Positions 26,798 to 35,252 are shown, numbered from the stretch's first letter. The stretch is 44,303 bases of DNA from JALZBN01 sp035525375 (GCA_035525375.1 DATLEI010000006.1:1-44303), one strand, 5' to 3'. Notes: generated by a model not told the origin, from the sequence alone. Numbers and translations are program-made.

Positions 26798-28474
26798 ATG
26801 GTCCCATGGTCGGCGACCACCTCGGGGTCGTCCCCGGCGCCTTCGTCCGCACCGGCGCGCCGGAGGCGGCGTCCGTCAGGGGAACCGCCGCCGCTGCCAC
26901 GGGAGTTGAGCCGCAGTGGCCACTATTGGGCGGCCTTGGCGGTCGGCGTGCTGATCGTCTGGTTTCTGGTTGTCTTCGTCAATCTCGGCTCGCAATTGGA
27001 CGAGATCGACGCCACGATCCTCGGATGGATCATCGACTTACGGTCGCGCACGATGACGTCGGCGATGAGACGGCTCGAGTTCCTGGGTTCATCGGAGATG
27101 GTATTGATTCTCCGTTGGAGCGGACTGCTCGGCGCACTGGCATTCAAACGTTTTCGTCATGCGCTGGTCTTCGTCGGTTGCATCCTCGTTTCCTCGGCGC
27201 TGACCGCGACCCTCACCCAGATCTTCGGCCGGCCGAGGCCGCTCGGCATCGAGATTCTCGGGAGCTGGAGTGGCTTCTCGCACCCATCAGCACCAATGGT
27301 CGAGGTCGGGGTCTGCGTCATCGGCCTGATCTACATGATGGTGCCCCGGGGTGTGTGGCGATCGCGCGCCAAAGTGGTAGCGGGCGTGTACCTCGGCCTG
27401 CTGGCGGTTTCCCGCCTGTACCTGGGCGTCGACCATCCCACCGACGTCGTCTTCGGCACCATCCTTGGTGTCGCCATCCCGCTCATTGCCTTCCGCACCC
27501 TTGTGCCGACCGACGTGTTTCCGATCACGTACAAGCGTGGCCGTAGTGCCCACCTCGACGTGGGCGGCGAGCGTGGGGAGGCGATAAAGCGAGCCGTCAG
27601 CGAGCAACTGGGTCTCGCCGCCGTCGACGTCGTACCGTTCGGCCTCGACGGCTCCGCGGGCTCAACGCCTTTGCGCATCACTGTTGCCGACTCCGGCGCG
27701 GCACTGTTCGGCAAGCTCTACGCCGCCACCCACCTGCGGGCAGACCGGTGGTACAAGCTCGGACGCACTCTGCTGTACGGACGGCTGGAGGACGAGGCGG
27801 CCTTCTCCACCGTCCGTCGCCTGGTGCAGTACGAGGACTACCTCCTGCACATGATGAAGGAAGCCGGCATCCCTTCGGCCAAGCCCTACGGCTTTGCTGA
27901 GATCACGCCCGAGCGTGAGTACGTGATCGTCACCGAGTTTTTCGAAGGCGCCCGCGAGATCAGCGAAGTCACCGTTGACGAGGCCCTGATCGACGATGCG
28001 CTTGGAGTGGTCCGTTGCCTGTGGGAGTCGGGACTCGCGCATCGCGACATCAAGCCGGCCAACGTGCTTGTACGCGACGGCAAGGTCTTGCTGATCGACG
28101 TGGCCTTCTCGGAGGTACGCCCGTCACCATGGCGCCAGGCCGTCGACCTGGCCAACATGATGCTCGTCCTGGCGTTAGGGAGCGATCCCGACTTGGTGTA
28201 CGCCCGGGCGACGCGAGTGTTCTCCCCTGACGAGATCGCCGAGGCATTCGCGGCGACCCGAGGCCTGACGTTGACAAGTCAGCTTCGGTCGGGCCTGCGC
28301 CAGGACGGCCGTGACCTCATCGGTCGCTTCCGCGAGCTGGCTCCGCACCGGGAACCCATCAGGATCCAGACCTGGAGCCTTCGGCGCATCGGCCTGACGT
28401 TTGCTGTAGTCGCATCCGGTCTGGCCGGTGTTCTCCTCATCGTCATCGCCTTCAGCCGGGCCCGTCTGCTGTGA
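26798..28474 (+). CDS. Fused PAP2-like membrane domain and kinase-like domain
   Basis: About 558 residues from ATG 26798 (ATG 26765 or TTG near 26907 are alternatives). Residues about 40-240 form a PAP2-like six-helix region: IFGRPRPLG is present, but the second motif reads HPSAPMVE rather than PSGH, and the third reads SRLYLGVDHPTDVV with Asp where the His is expected. Residues about 260-520 form a protein-kinase-like domain: LFGKLYA (Lys), EDEAAF (Glu), HRDIKPANVLV (catalytic loop) and LIDVAFSE (metal Asp, DVA in place of DFG). A final membrane helix is at about 530-552. The function is unknown. A regulatory or lipid-kinase role in the same pathway as the neighbouring flippase and phosphatases is inferred. 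Confidence 0.82.
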   Translation: MVPWSATTSGSSPAPSSAPARRRRRPSGEPPPLPRELSRSGHYWAALAVGVLIVWFLVVFVNLGSQLDEIDATILGWIIDLRSRTMTSAMRRLEFLGSSEMVLILRWSGLLGALAFKRFRHALVFVGCILVSSALTATLTQIFGRPRPLGIEILGSWSGFSHPSAPMVEVGVCVIGLIYMMVPRGVWRSRAKVVAGVYLGLLAVSRLYLGVDHPTDVVFGTILGVAIPLIAFRTLVPTDVFPITYKRGRSAHLDVGGERGEAIKRAVSEQLGLAAVDVVPFGLDGSAGSTPLRITVADSGAALFGKLYAATHLRADRWYKLGRTLLYGRLEDEAAFSTVRRLVQYEDYLLHMMKEAGIPSAKPYGFAEITPEREYVIVTEFFEGAREISEVTVDEALIDDALGVVRCLWESGLAHRDIKPANVLVRDGKVLLIDVAFSEVRPSPWRQAVDLANMMLVLALGSDPDLVYARATRVFSPDEIAEAFAATRGLTLTSQLRSGLRQDGRDLIGRFRELAPHREPIRIQTWSLRRIGLTFAVVASGLAGVLLIVIAFSRARLL

Positions 28475-29028
28475 CGCGCCGCACCGCGCTCAGGGGAGCC
28501 GCGATCGGGCTTGCCGTTACGTTCGTCACTGCGGTCGCTGGATGCGGCACGATTCACGACGCGGCCGCGCCGACCTGCGTCCAGAAGGGCCCCGACACCC
28601 TCGTGCTCATGGCTCAGTCGGTGCCGACCGCGTCGCGCATCCCGTGCATTTCCAGCTACCCAGCCGGTTGGCACTTTGCGTCAGTCGATGTTAGGAGCGG
28701 GAGATCGGAGTTCGTGCTCGACTCTGACCGCGCTGGGATCTCCGCCGTCAGGGTCGCGCTCGCCGATCGCTGCGAGACGGCCGGCGCGACACAGATTCCG
28801 TCCGACGAGCCCGAGACGCGCCGGTACGAACGGATTCTCTCGGTGCGCGATGGATTTCGCGCCGTCCGCACCTACGAGTTCGAAGGCGGATGCGTGACCT
28901 ACGAGTTCAGCTTCGGGCGGCCAGGGCGCGCCCTGGTGAACGAGGCGTCGGTTGCGCTCGGATTCGTCACTCGGGCCGAGCTGGCCGAGCGCGTCCGAGA
29001 ACAGTCCGACGGTGGCCTGCGGCTGTAG
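28471..29028 (+). CDS. Hypothetical lipoprotein
   Basis: 185 residues from a GTG at 28471 that overlaps the kinase stop in GTGA, indicating coupling. Signal peptide with lipobox near residue 25 (TAVAGC). The mature part has four further Cys residues (in APTCVQKG, RIPCISS, ADRCETAG and GGCVTYEF), which could form two disulphides. No family recognised. Its stop directly abuts the whiB stop on the other strand. Confidence 0.75.
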   Translation: MTRRTALRGAAIGLAVTFVTAVAGCGTIHDAAAPTCVQKGPDTLVLMAQSVPTASRIPCISSYPAGWHFASVDVRSGRSEFVLDSDRAGISAVRVALADRCETAGATQIPSDEPETRRYERILSVRDGFRAVRTYEFEGGCVTYEFSFGRPGRALVNEASVALGFVTRAELAERVREQSDGGLRL

Positions 29029-29349
29029 CTACGCCATTCTCTCTCGGCGGCGGTCGGCGAGCCAGCGCTTGCGGAGCCTGCGCCGTTCCTCCTCGGAGGT
29101 TCCGCCCCACACGCCGGACTCCTGGTTGGTGCGCAGGGCGAACGTCAGGCATTCGACCCGCACCTCGCACTGTTGGCAGACCTCTTTGGCCGCCTCGATC
29201 TGGTCGATGGCCGCACCAGCCGTACCAACCGGAAAGAACAGCTCTGGGTCGGTTGTCTGGCAACTGGCCCGGAGCCGCCAATTGTCCTCGTCCCAATCGA
29301 ATATGGGGTGGCCGGAAAACGCCACTGCTCGCCGCTCACGAGTTGCCAT
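29029..29349 (-). CDS. WhiB-family iron-sulfur transcription regulator
   Basis: 106 residues. The four 4Fe-4S ligands are C30, C58, C61 and C67, followed by the GVWGGT turn and a basic C-terminus (EEERRRLRKRWLADRRRER) for DNA contact. WhiB-like proteins are restricted to actinobacteria and their phages and bind the primary sigma factor. An AAGGGA sits 7 bases before the ATG. The subtype cannot be assigned. Confidence 0.95.
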   Translation of the reverse strand: MATRERRAVAFSGHPIFDWDEDNWRLRASCQTTDPELFFPVGTAGAAIDQIEAAKEVCQQCEVRVECLTFALRTNQESGVWGGTSEEERRRLRKRWLADRRRERMA

Positions 29350-29413
29350 CGCAGATCCCTTCGCGTCCGTAACTGTTTAGGACGCTGCCAGGGTCTGGGG
29401 CAGCGGTGCGATC

Positions 29414-30187
29414 CTATCGCGGATCCGACGACAGGTCGGCATCCGATCGGCCCCCCCCGGCTGCGAGCACCGAGGATGGATCCAGGGTGCCGCGCACCAT
29501 ATCTGAGGCCACCTCCGACAGCCGGCGCCGATTCGTGCGGGAATAGTTCCGCATCAGGGCGAACGCCCTGTCGACGTCGACCTCACAGCGTTCGGCGAGC
29601 ATGCCCTTGGCCTGCTCGATGGCGACGCGGCTCAAAAGCGCAGTCTGGAGTTGTTCGGCAACCAGTTTGGCGCTGCGAACGGCGCGTGACTGGATGATGG
29701 CGATGGCGGCCACGTCGGCGAGGGCCTGAGCCGCAGCCAGATCGGCGCTCCCGAGGCCTCCCGTGTCGCTACGGAAGAGTGCCAACGCGCCGAGCATTTC
29801 TCCCCGCAAGCGCAGAGGGACGGCATGCGCAGCTGCGAATCCTGACTCGATCGCAAACGGAACGAAGCCAGGCCATCGTTCCGTCGCCGCGTTGAGGTCG
29901 TCGACGAGTACTGGCTCCCCGCTGCGCCAGCAATCGAGGCACGGTCCTTCATTGGCCTGCACCGCAAAGACCTCGACGACGTGGCTGGCTTCGCTCGTGG
30001 AGGCCATGAGCCGCAACCGACCGCCTTCGTCGGCCAAGACGAGGCCACCGGCGGCGGCGTCGAAGAGTTCGACCGAGCGATTGACGAGCAGCGTCAACAG
30101 TTCTACGACATCGAAATCGTCGACCAGCGTGTCGGCTAGCTCAACGAACGTCCGGGACAGTTGCTCTTCTCGCGTCAACAACTCCAC
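29414..30187 (-). CDS. GAF-ANTAR regulator
   Basis: About 257 residues. Residues 20-165 form a GAF sensor domain (DDFDVVELLTLLVNRSVELFD, NEGPCLDCWRSGEPVLVDDL, AVPLRLRGEMLGALALFRSD). Residues 180-235 form an ANTAR RNA-binding domain (LQTALLSRVAIEQAKGMLAE and FALMRNYSRTNRRRLSEVAS). ANTAR proteins prevent terminator formation by binding paired hairpins in nascent RNA. A GGAGG overlaps the GTG at 30187, so the TTG codons at 30181 or 30178, 5-8 bases downstream, may be the true start. Confidence 0.92.
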   Translation of the reverse strand: MELLTREEQLSRTFVELADTLVDDFDVVELLTLLVNRSVELFDAAAGGLVLADEGGRLRLMASTSEASHVVEVFAVQANEGPCLDCWRSGEPVLVDDLNAATERWPGFVPFAIESGFAAAHAVPLRLRGEMLGALALFRSDTGGLGSADLAAAQALADVAAIAIIQSRAVRSAKLVAEQLQTALLSRVAIEQAKGMLAERCEVDVDRAFALMRNYSRTNRRRLSEVASDMVRGTLDPSSVLAAGGGRSDADLSSDPR

Positions 30188-30243
30188 CTCCTCGCCGGCT
30201 TCTTCAGCGAGGCCCCAATGCTATTCCTATTTTCGCTGATCCT

Positions 30244-33045
30244 CTACGGGCTCACGAGACAGCCGTAGCCGGCGGCCTGGGCGACCTGGTCGGGCACCTC
30301 TCCGAGGTCGAAGAGTCCCGGCAGTTCGGGATGGCTGGCGACGAACTCTTGGGCGACCTTGTCGGTCGCCTCGGGGCTGAGCATCGTCCGCACCTTGTCG
30401 AGAACTACTGCCTGCACCTCGACCGGATCAGGACTGTCGGAGCGGGCCACCTGATTCTGGGTCAGCTCGACGATGCCGTCGATGCCAGCCTGGTCGATGC
30501 CAGCGTCGCGGAGCGCCTGCACGACTGCCCCGGCTCGGTCCTTCGCCGGCACCAGGCGCGCCGCTAGTTCCTGGGGCGCGACCGCGTAGAGGGCGTCGAT
30601 GGCGCGCGCCGCTGCGGGTCCGAACGCCACGTCGGACAGACCTCTCGCCGAGGCGGGGGACACCACGTTGGCGAGCGCCCAAGAGCCGATGACAGCGACG
30701 GCGTCGGGAGCTCGCTGGCAGAACACTGCGGGCTCACCACCGGTGAGCGTGTTGATCTGGGTGACTGGTGGGATGACCGACGCTCCCGGTGTCGGGGCAG
30801 CCGCGGGCGGGCCTGGCGTCGAAGGAGCAACGGATGAGCCAGGAGTCGTCGAGCGGCGGCCGCGGCGGGCACTCCGCACTTGATCCAGCATTTCCTGGTT
30901 CGCCTGTCGCACAGTCGCGATGAGGTCACCGCGTTTAGAGAAGTCAACCGCGACGATGTTGGGGATCTGGCCCCGCTCGGCCAGGCAGCGCTGGAGGCGA
31001 TCTCGGAGGAACGCGCCCTTGTTCACCACCGACGTGCGGCTGGGGTTGGGCGGGTCGGCGCTGAGCCAGTGGTTGATTAGAAACAGCGGCGAATCCGGCG
31101 CGCCTCGATTGGGGGCGCAGTTCATCTGCTCGGGCGTGTCCCAGGTATACGGCGTCTCCTGGATCCATCCGTCATACGCCCTGTGGTACCAGGGCGGCGC
31201 GCCCTCGCCGACCCCACCCTCGGCGAAGACCAGCAAGGTACGGCCGGACCGGATCATCTCGCCGAGGGTCGGCAACGGCTTCTTGGGGTCGAGGGTGTAG
31301 ATGTGCGGCTCGAGTCCGGCCTTCACGATTTCGGCCGTGGTGTCGGCGGGCGTCGTTGCATCCTCGATGTCGGTGATGACGACGTCGTCGGGGTGCGACT
31401 CGATGAAGGTCTTTAGCTCTTTGAGTCCGTCCGAGAAAGGAATGGAGCCGAGCTCGCAGTAGACGTGGCAGAGGTAGACGCCCCGCTTGGCCTCGGCGGC
31501 GCGTGGCGCGCGGGCGGCGACCTCGTCGGCCCGCTGCTGGACGGTCGGGTCGACGTTGGCCGACTCCCCAGTGGGATTGCGCAGCTCGGCGGCGCGGTCG
31601 GTGACGATGAGGGGCTTGTTCGATCCCGGGAAGCGCGCCGACGACGGGATGCCGTAGTGGGTGTCGTAGAGGAGGGCGCGGATGCCCGAGTTGAGCTGCC
31701 CGCTGATGGTCTCGACGTGCTCGGCCAGCAGCCAGTTCGGATACAGCGCGGCGGACATCGAGTTGTGCGTCGCCGGGAACATGGCCAGGTTGATGGGTAA
31801 GTCACACAACGACGCATCACCGTTGCAGAGCTGCTGGCCTGCGGCCTCCGCAGTGCTTGCCGCCTGGCGGGTCGTGAGCAGCAACCCCCCGGTCGCCAAC
31901 AACAGCAGCACGGCCGTGACCGCAGAGATAACCGCCAACCTGCGCCTTGGGTGGCGCGCCGCGCCGGCGTCCGCCTCGGTCGCAGAATCGGCCACCTTCG
32001 CTTGCACGAGGCCCACCAACTCTGTCGCGCCGAAGTAGGCCAGCCAGAGTCCAGTGGCGAACACCGCGAGTCGCAGCCAGAACCACGGGCTGGCGATGAG
32101 CGCTAGGCCGGCGACGATGGCTACTGCGCTGAGGCCGACAGTGCCCGCGGTCGAGGCGCGCCGGCGGTCCACCCAGCCGGCCACCGAGGAAGTGGCGCTG
32201 GCCGGCGTCAGTCGGCGCGTTCCCTCGGCGCGCGCCGCGGCGGCGATGATGACGCCGTAGGCGGCCAGCCAGAGTCCCGCGCTGCGAAGGTCGGCCATGC
32301 CCCGCGAGATGGCGCCTCGAAGCGCATCGGCAAGCTCGGCGGTATCGGCGAGGGTGCCGACGTACCACTCCACGGCGAGCACCAGCCCGACGACCACGAG
32401 GCCGTCACCCACGATGATCCAGCCCACTCGCCGCACGGTGCGCCGGCGGTCGGTAGCGAGGGCAATGGCGCCGGCTGCGGCCAGAACCGATCCGCCAAGT
32501 CCGAGCGCCATGAGCCCGCCCGTCTCCTCCTCGAGGCTCCAGACCCGCAGATCGGCCATCTGCTTGGTGACGTCACTCAGGCTGGTGCCGAGGGTTCGTT
32601 CATCGGCTTGACCGGGCCGGGCGTTCTCGGGAAGCTGGAGGGTGCCCGCGATGATCGAAATGGAGTCGGACAGGTCGAGGCTCGCGCCCTTGTTGCCGGC
32701 GAGGATGGCCTCGTGGGTGCGCTCCACCGCGGTACGAAAGATGGAGCGGAAGGTGTCGGTATTGATCGCGGCCTCGATGGCCAGCTGGAACGCAGGCCTG
32801 AAGTTGACCGCCTGCTGATTTCCGGCGAACGCGAGCTGCTCGGTGAGCTTGTTGGCCAACTCCCGGCGCACGGCGGGGGACTCGAGCAAGTCGACGGTGC
32901 GTGTGCTGAAGGTTTTGCTCTCAAAGAACGTCGAATTGGCCCACTGAGCGATCAAGCCGATCGGCATGAGCAGGGCAGCCAATACGAGGCACACCACGCT
33001 CAGTGCGTGGCGCAAGCGGTTCGGCTCGCGCCGGGAGGCCATCAC
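30244..33045 (-). CDS. Large membrane protein with PLC-like phosphodiesterase barrel
   Basis: 933 residues. A membrane helix near 15-35 is followed by about 130 extracytoplasmic residues (SKTFSTRTVDLLESPAVRRE, in part). Several membrane helices come next (about 175-390). Then comes a PI-PLC-like TIM barrel (about 415-735) with PINLAMFPATHNSMS, GIRALLYDTHYGIP, VYLCHVYCELGS and VVITDIEDATTP; the two His of a PLC-type active site are present. A Pro/Thr/Ser-rich linker and about 170 residues rich in Ala/Val helices close the protein. It is probably an exported-face phosphodiesterase for a phospho-lipid or wall polymer. TATGGT ends 8 bases before the GTG at 33045, suggesting a leaderless start; ATG 33042 is the alternative. 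Confidence 0.85.
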   Translation of the reverse strand: MMASRREPNRLRHALSVVCLVLAALLMPIGLIAQWANSTFFESKTFSTRTVDLLESPAVRRELANKLTEQLAFAGNQQAVNFRPAFQLAIEAAINTDTFRSIFRTAVERTHEAILAGNKGASLDLSDSISIIAGTLQLPENARPGQADERTLGTSLSDVTKQMADLRVWSLEEETGGLMALGLGGSVLAAAGAIALATDRRRTVRRVGWIIVGDGLVVVGLVLAVEWYVGTLADTAELADALRGAISRGMADLRSAGLWLAAYGVIIAAAARAEGTRRLTPASATSSVAGWVDRRRASTAGTVGLSAVAIVAGLALIASPWFWLRLAVFATGLWLAYFGATELVGLVQAKVADSATEADAGAARHPRRRLAVISAVTAVLLLLATGGLLLTTRQAASTAEAAGQQLCNGDASLCDLPINLAMFPATHNSMSAALYPNWLLAEHVETISGQLNSGIRALLYDTHYGIPSSARFPGSNKPLIVTDRAAELRNPTGESANVDPTVQQRADEVAARAPRAAEAKRGVYLCHVYCELGSIPFSDGLKELKTFIESHPDDVVITDIEDATTPADTTAEIVKAGLEPHIYTLDPKKPLPTLGEMIRSGRTLLVFAEGGVGEGAPPWYHRAYDGWIQETPYTWDTPEQMNCAPNRGAPDSPLFLINHWLSADPPNPSRTSVVNKGAFLRDRLQRCLAERGQIPNIVAVDFSKRGDLIATVRQANQEMLDQVRSARRGRRSTTPGSSVAPSTPGPPAAAPTPGASVIPPVTQINTLTGGEPAVFCQRAPDAVAVIGSWALANVVSPASARGLSDVAFGPAAARAIDALYAVAPQELAARLVPAKDRAGAVVQALRDAGIDQAGIDGIVELTQNQVARSDSPDPVEVQAVVLDKVRTMLSPEATDKVAQEFVASHPELPGLFDLGEVPDQVAQAAGYGCLVSP

Positions 33046-33053
33046 GTTGATTG

Positions 33054-33059
33054 ACCATA
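33054..33059 (-). promoter_or_regulatory. Putative -10 box of the PLC-like gene
   Basis: Minus-strand TATGGT, then eight bases to GTG 33045, without a Shine-Dalgarno. A leaderless arrangement. Confidence 0.45.
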
Positions 33060-33095
33060 CCGTTGCGGGCGGCGCGCCCGCCGTCAGTCCTTTTC

Positions 33096-33166
33096 GTTTG
33101 ATGCACTCAAACTGTCGTGATCTGAGCCGATCAGGCCGATTTCACAGCAGTTTGAGCGCAGCAAAC
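33096..33166. repeat. Nested inverted repeats upstream of the PLC-like gene
   Basis: GTTTGA (33096-33101) pairs with TCAAAC (33107-33112) around five bases. A larger inverted repeat pairs 33102-33114 with 33148-33160 (core CTCAAACTG/CAGTTTGAG, 12 of 13 bases). GTTTG (33150-33154) also pairs with CAAAC (33162-33166). The CAAAC/GTTTG core thus occurs four times in 71 bases. It lies in the 145-base gap between the stop of the DUF559 gene and the start of the PLC-like gene. It could be an operator or a terminator pair. Confidence 0.55.
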
Positions 33167-33191
33167 GGTGGCCGACCGCTGCCTTGCCGGC

Positions 33192-33932
33192 TCATGACAC
33201 TGGCGTCAGACGCCCGCGCGCCCGGTCCGCCAGGGCCTCCAGCCGGCGCGCCGTCGACGTGGGGTTCCAGACGACGTCACGCCAGGTGAATCGCCCACAG
33301 AGCCATCCGGTGAGGATCACGACTGTGGTTTCGCGGCTGGCGTCGTACTGCGGCTGGTTCTCGTGGTGCTGACCGTCGAGCCCAATGAACAGGCCTAGCT
33401 CAGGCCAGGCGAGGTCGAGGTAGGCGACAATCCGCCCCGAGGCATCACGAATGGGGAACTGGCGCGTTGGCGGCGGGAGGTCGGGAACCGTGCGGGCCAG
33501 TTGCACCATCAGCGTCTCGAGCAAGCTTCCCGTCGGCGCAGCCCCCTTCGGACGTAGGCGAAGCACGCGCCCGATTCGCGCCGTCCCCTGAGCCCGTTGT
33601 CTCCCCAGTTCCGGCACTGCGGCCGTGAGCTCATCAACAGAGGTAAGTCCTCCGCGGAGGGCGGACTCCAGGGCCTGCTCCCAGACGTTGTCGATGAGCG
33701 TGGCGGCCAGATCGACAAGTGTCTGGAAGCCATCTGCACAATGGATGCCACCCATGACGACAGTTCGCTCCGGTAGAAGGACGCCCCGGCGCGTGGGACG
33801 TGCGTCGAGGCTCACTGAATCGAGCCCGTAGAGCACGGCCGCCAAATGCCCTCGCGCTACGCCGTCGCAGGCGAGCACCCGGGCCCGCGCCACATCGAGA
33901 TTGGTTGGATCCTCGGGTCCCATGCCGTACAC
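33192..33932 (-). CDS. DUF559-like protein, probably shortened at its 5' end
   Basis: About 246 residues from GTG 33932 (ATG 33923 also possible). RVINGVYGMGPEDP is like the junction that normally follows an N-terminal winged helix in AbiEi-antitoxin/DUF559 proteins. That winged helix is missing, and upstream codons are low-complexity repeats. The C-terminal restriction-endonuclease-like domain reads AYLDLAWPELGLFIGLDG, then ETTVVILTGWLCGRFTWRDVVW. The position usually held by the second acidic residue (E in ExDG) is Gly. This may be a decaying gene or a family member using a late start. Such genes are abundant in actinobacteria and of unproven role. Confidence 0.6.
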   Translation of the reverse strand: MYGMGPEDPTNLDVARARVLACDGVARGHLAAVLYGLDSVSLDARPTRRGVLLPERTVVMGGIHCADGFQTLVDLAATLIDNVWEQALESALRGGLTSVDELTAAVPELGRQRAQGTARIGRVLRLRPKGAAPTGSLLETLMVQLARTVPDLPPPTRQFPIRDASGRIVAYLDLAWPELGLFIGLDGQHHENQPQYDASRETTVVILTGWLCGRFTWRDVVWNPTSTARRLEALADRARGRLTPVS

Positions 33933-33957
33933 GCCGTTGATGACGCGCCGCCACCTT

Positions 33958-34013
33958 GGCGCGCCGGCGGAAAGCCAGGGGGAGCCCGGCGCGCCGGCGG
34001 AAGCTAGGGGGAG
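33958..34013. repeat. Two-copy direct repeat, period 30, at the ltrA 3' end
   Basis: Two copies of about 26 bases start at 33958 and 33988. Each begins GGCGCGCCGGCGGAA and ends AGGGGGAG, with small differences (AGCC versus GCT in the middle). The second copy supplies the ltrA stop codon (34004-34006). Read on the minus strand in the DUF559 frame, the repeat encodes two SAGAP peptides just before the conserved part. Confidence 0.8.
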
Positions 34014-35215
34014 GGGGGCTCGGCGTGGAGCTGGTGGCGCACCTGGTTGCGACCCTCGGCGAAGCGCACGGCCTCGTAGGCGATCAGGGTGCAGAAGAGG
34101 ATGGCGCACGCGCCGAGGGCCGCAATTGCCGGTACCTCGGTGCCGAGGGGCACCAGCGCCATCAGCACGAGCGCCACCAGCAGCCGCTGCTTGTTGACTG
34201 TGTGAAAGTTGCGCAACCGGAAGGCGACGTGAGCGAGCAAGTACAACGCCACGCCGCCAATGAGGGCCACTGCAGGCACCGTCGCCAGTGGGTCGTCGAC
34301 GTGCGCCAAGGTCTTTTTCATGCCGAGAGCGACGAGCACGATGCTGGCGACCATAGGGAAGTGCAGGTAGGAGTACGAGTCACGCGCCATCTCGTTGCGC
34401 TTTCGTCCCTCGGGCAACGAGCTGAGCCGGCGCGCCGCGACATACGCAACCACGTCGAAGTAGGCCCACCACATCGCCGCCGCCAGTGCCATTCCAAGCA
34501 CTGCGGCGGCAATCACGCCCGCGGTGACGCCCGCAGCGGCGCCTACGCCGATGGCAACGATCGATTCTCCCAAGGCGATGATCACGATGAGGCCGTGGCG
34601 TTCGGCGAAGTGGCCAGGCACCAGCTTCCAGCCTTCGGCGCCGAAGAGGAAGGGCTCGCCCGCGTCGAGCAGCAGGGCGAGAACCCAGAGTCCGCCTTGG
34701 ACCTCGCCATGGACGAACGAGGCACCGATGAGAAGACTCACGCCGATCGCAGAGCCGAGCCCCAGTCCGATCACTGATCGACGGAAGGCGGACTCATCCC
34801 GACTGGCGAGGACGAAGAGGGCGATATGGGCGGCGCGCACGAGGCCGTACGACACCGCGAACGTGAGCCCCAGGTCGTCGAAGGCTTTGGGCACGCACAG
34901 GGCCACGACGAGAAACGCGGCCATCGCTGCGAACATGGCGATGCGCACCGCGCCTTCCTCGGGGTCGACGACGCTGGTCAGCCAGGCGTAGCCGACCCAC
35001 GCCCACCACAGGACACCGAGCACCAAGAGCCCCTTCGCCAACCCATGCCACGTTGGTTCGCCGGCCATCAAGGTCGTGCACTGAGTAATGGCGAGGACGA
35101 AGACGAGGTCGAAGAACAACTCGAGCGGTGTGACCCGCTCCTCTTCCCGGCGCGCCGCCCGGAGCCGCCGAGCCGGGCGGTTCGGTTCGCTGGCCATTCC
35201 TGTCGATGATGCCAC
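34004..35215 (-). CDS. Low temperature requirement protein A (LtrA) family
   Basis: 403 residues from GTG 35215 (ATG 35197 possible). After a basic N-terminus comes the LtrA hallmark VTPLELFFDLVFVLAITQ, then about ten membrane helices. HFAERHGLIVIIALGESIVAIGVG near 210-233 is the second conserved block and RDSYSYLHFPMVASIVLVALG the third. The name comes from cold-sensitive Listeria mutants; the molecular role is unknown. It is divergent from the tetR gene with 75 bases between the starts, so the TetR protein may control it. Confidence 0.92.
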   Translation of the reverse strand: MASSTGMASEPNRPARRLRAARREEERVTPLELFFDLVFVLAITQCTTLMAGEPTWHGLAKGLLVLGVLWWAWVGYAWLTSVVDPEEGAVRIAMFAAMAAFLVVALCVPKAFDDLGLTFAVSYGLVRAAHIALFVLASRDESAFRRSVIGLGLGSAIGVSLLIGASFVHGEVQGGLWVLALLLDAGEPFLFGAEGWKLVPGHFAERHGLIVIIALGESIVAIGVGAAAGVTAGVIAAAVLGMALAAAMWWAYFDVVAYVAARRLSSLPEGRKRNEMARDSYSYLHFPMVASIVLVALGMKKTLAHVDDPLATVPAVALIGGVALYLLAHVAFRLRNFHTVNKQRLLVALVLMALVPLGTEVPAIAALGACAILFCTLIAYEAVRFAEGRNQVRHQLHAEPPSP

Positions 35216-35252
35216 CGGTGGACGGTCGCTCAGCGTCGTGCGCTCGCCGGTC

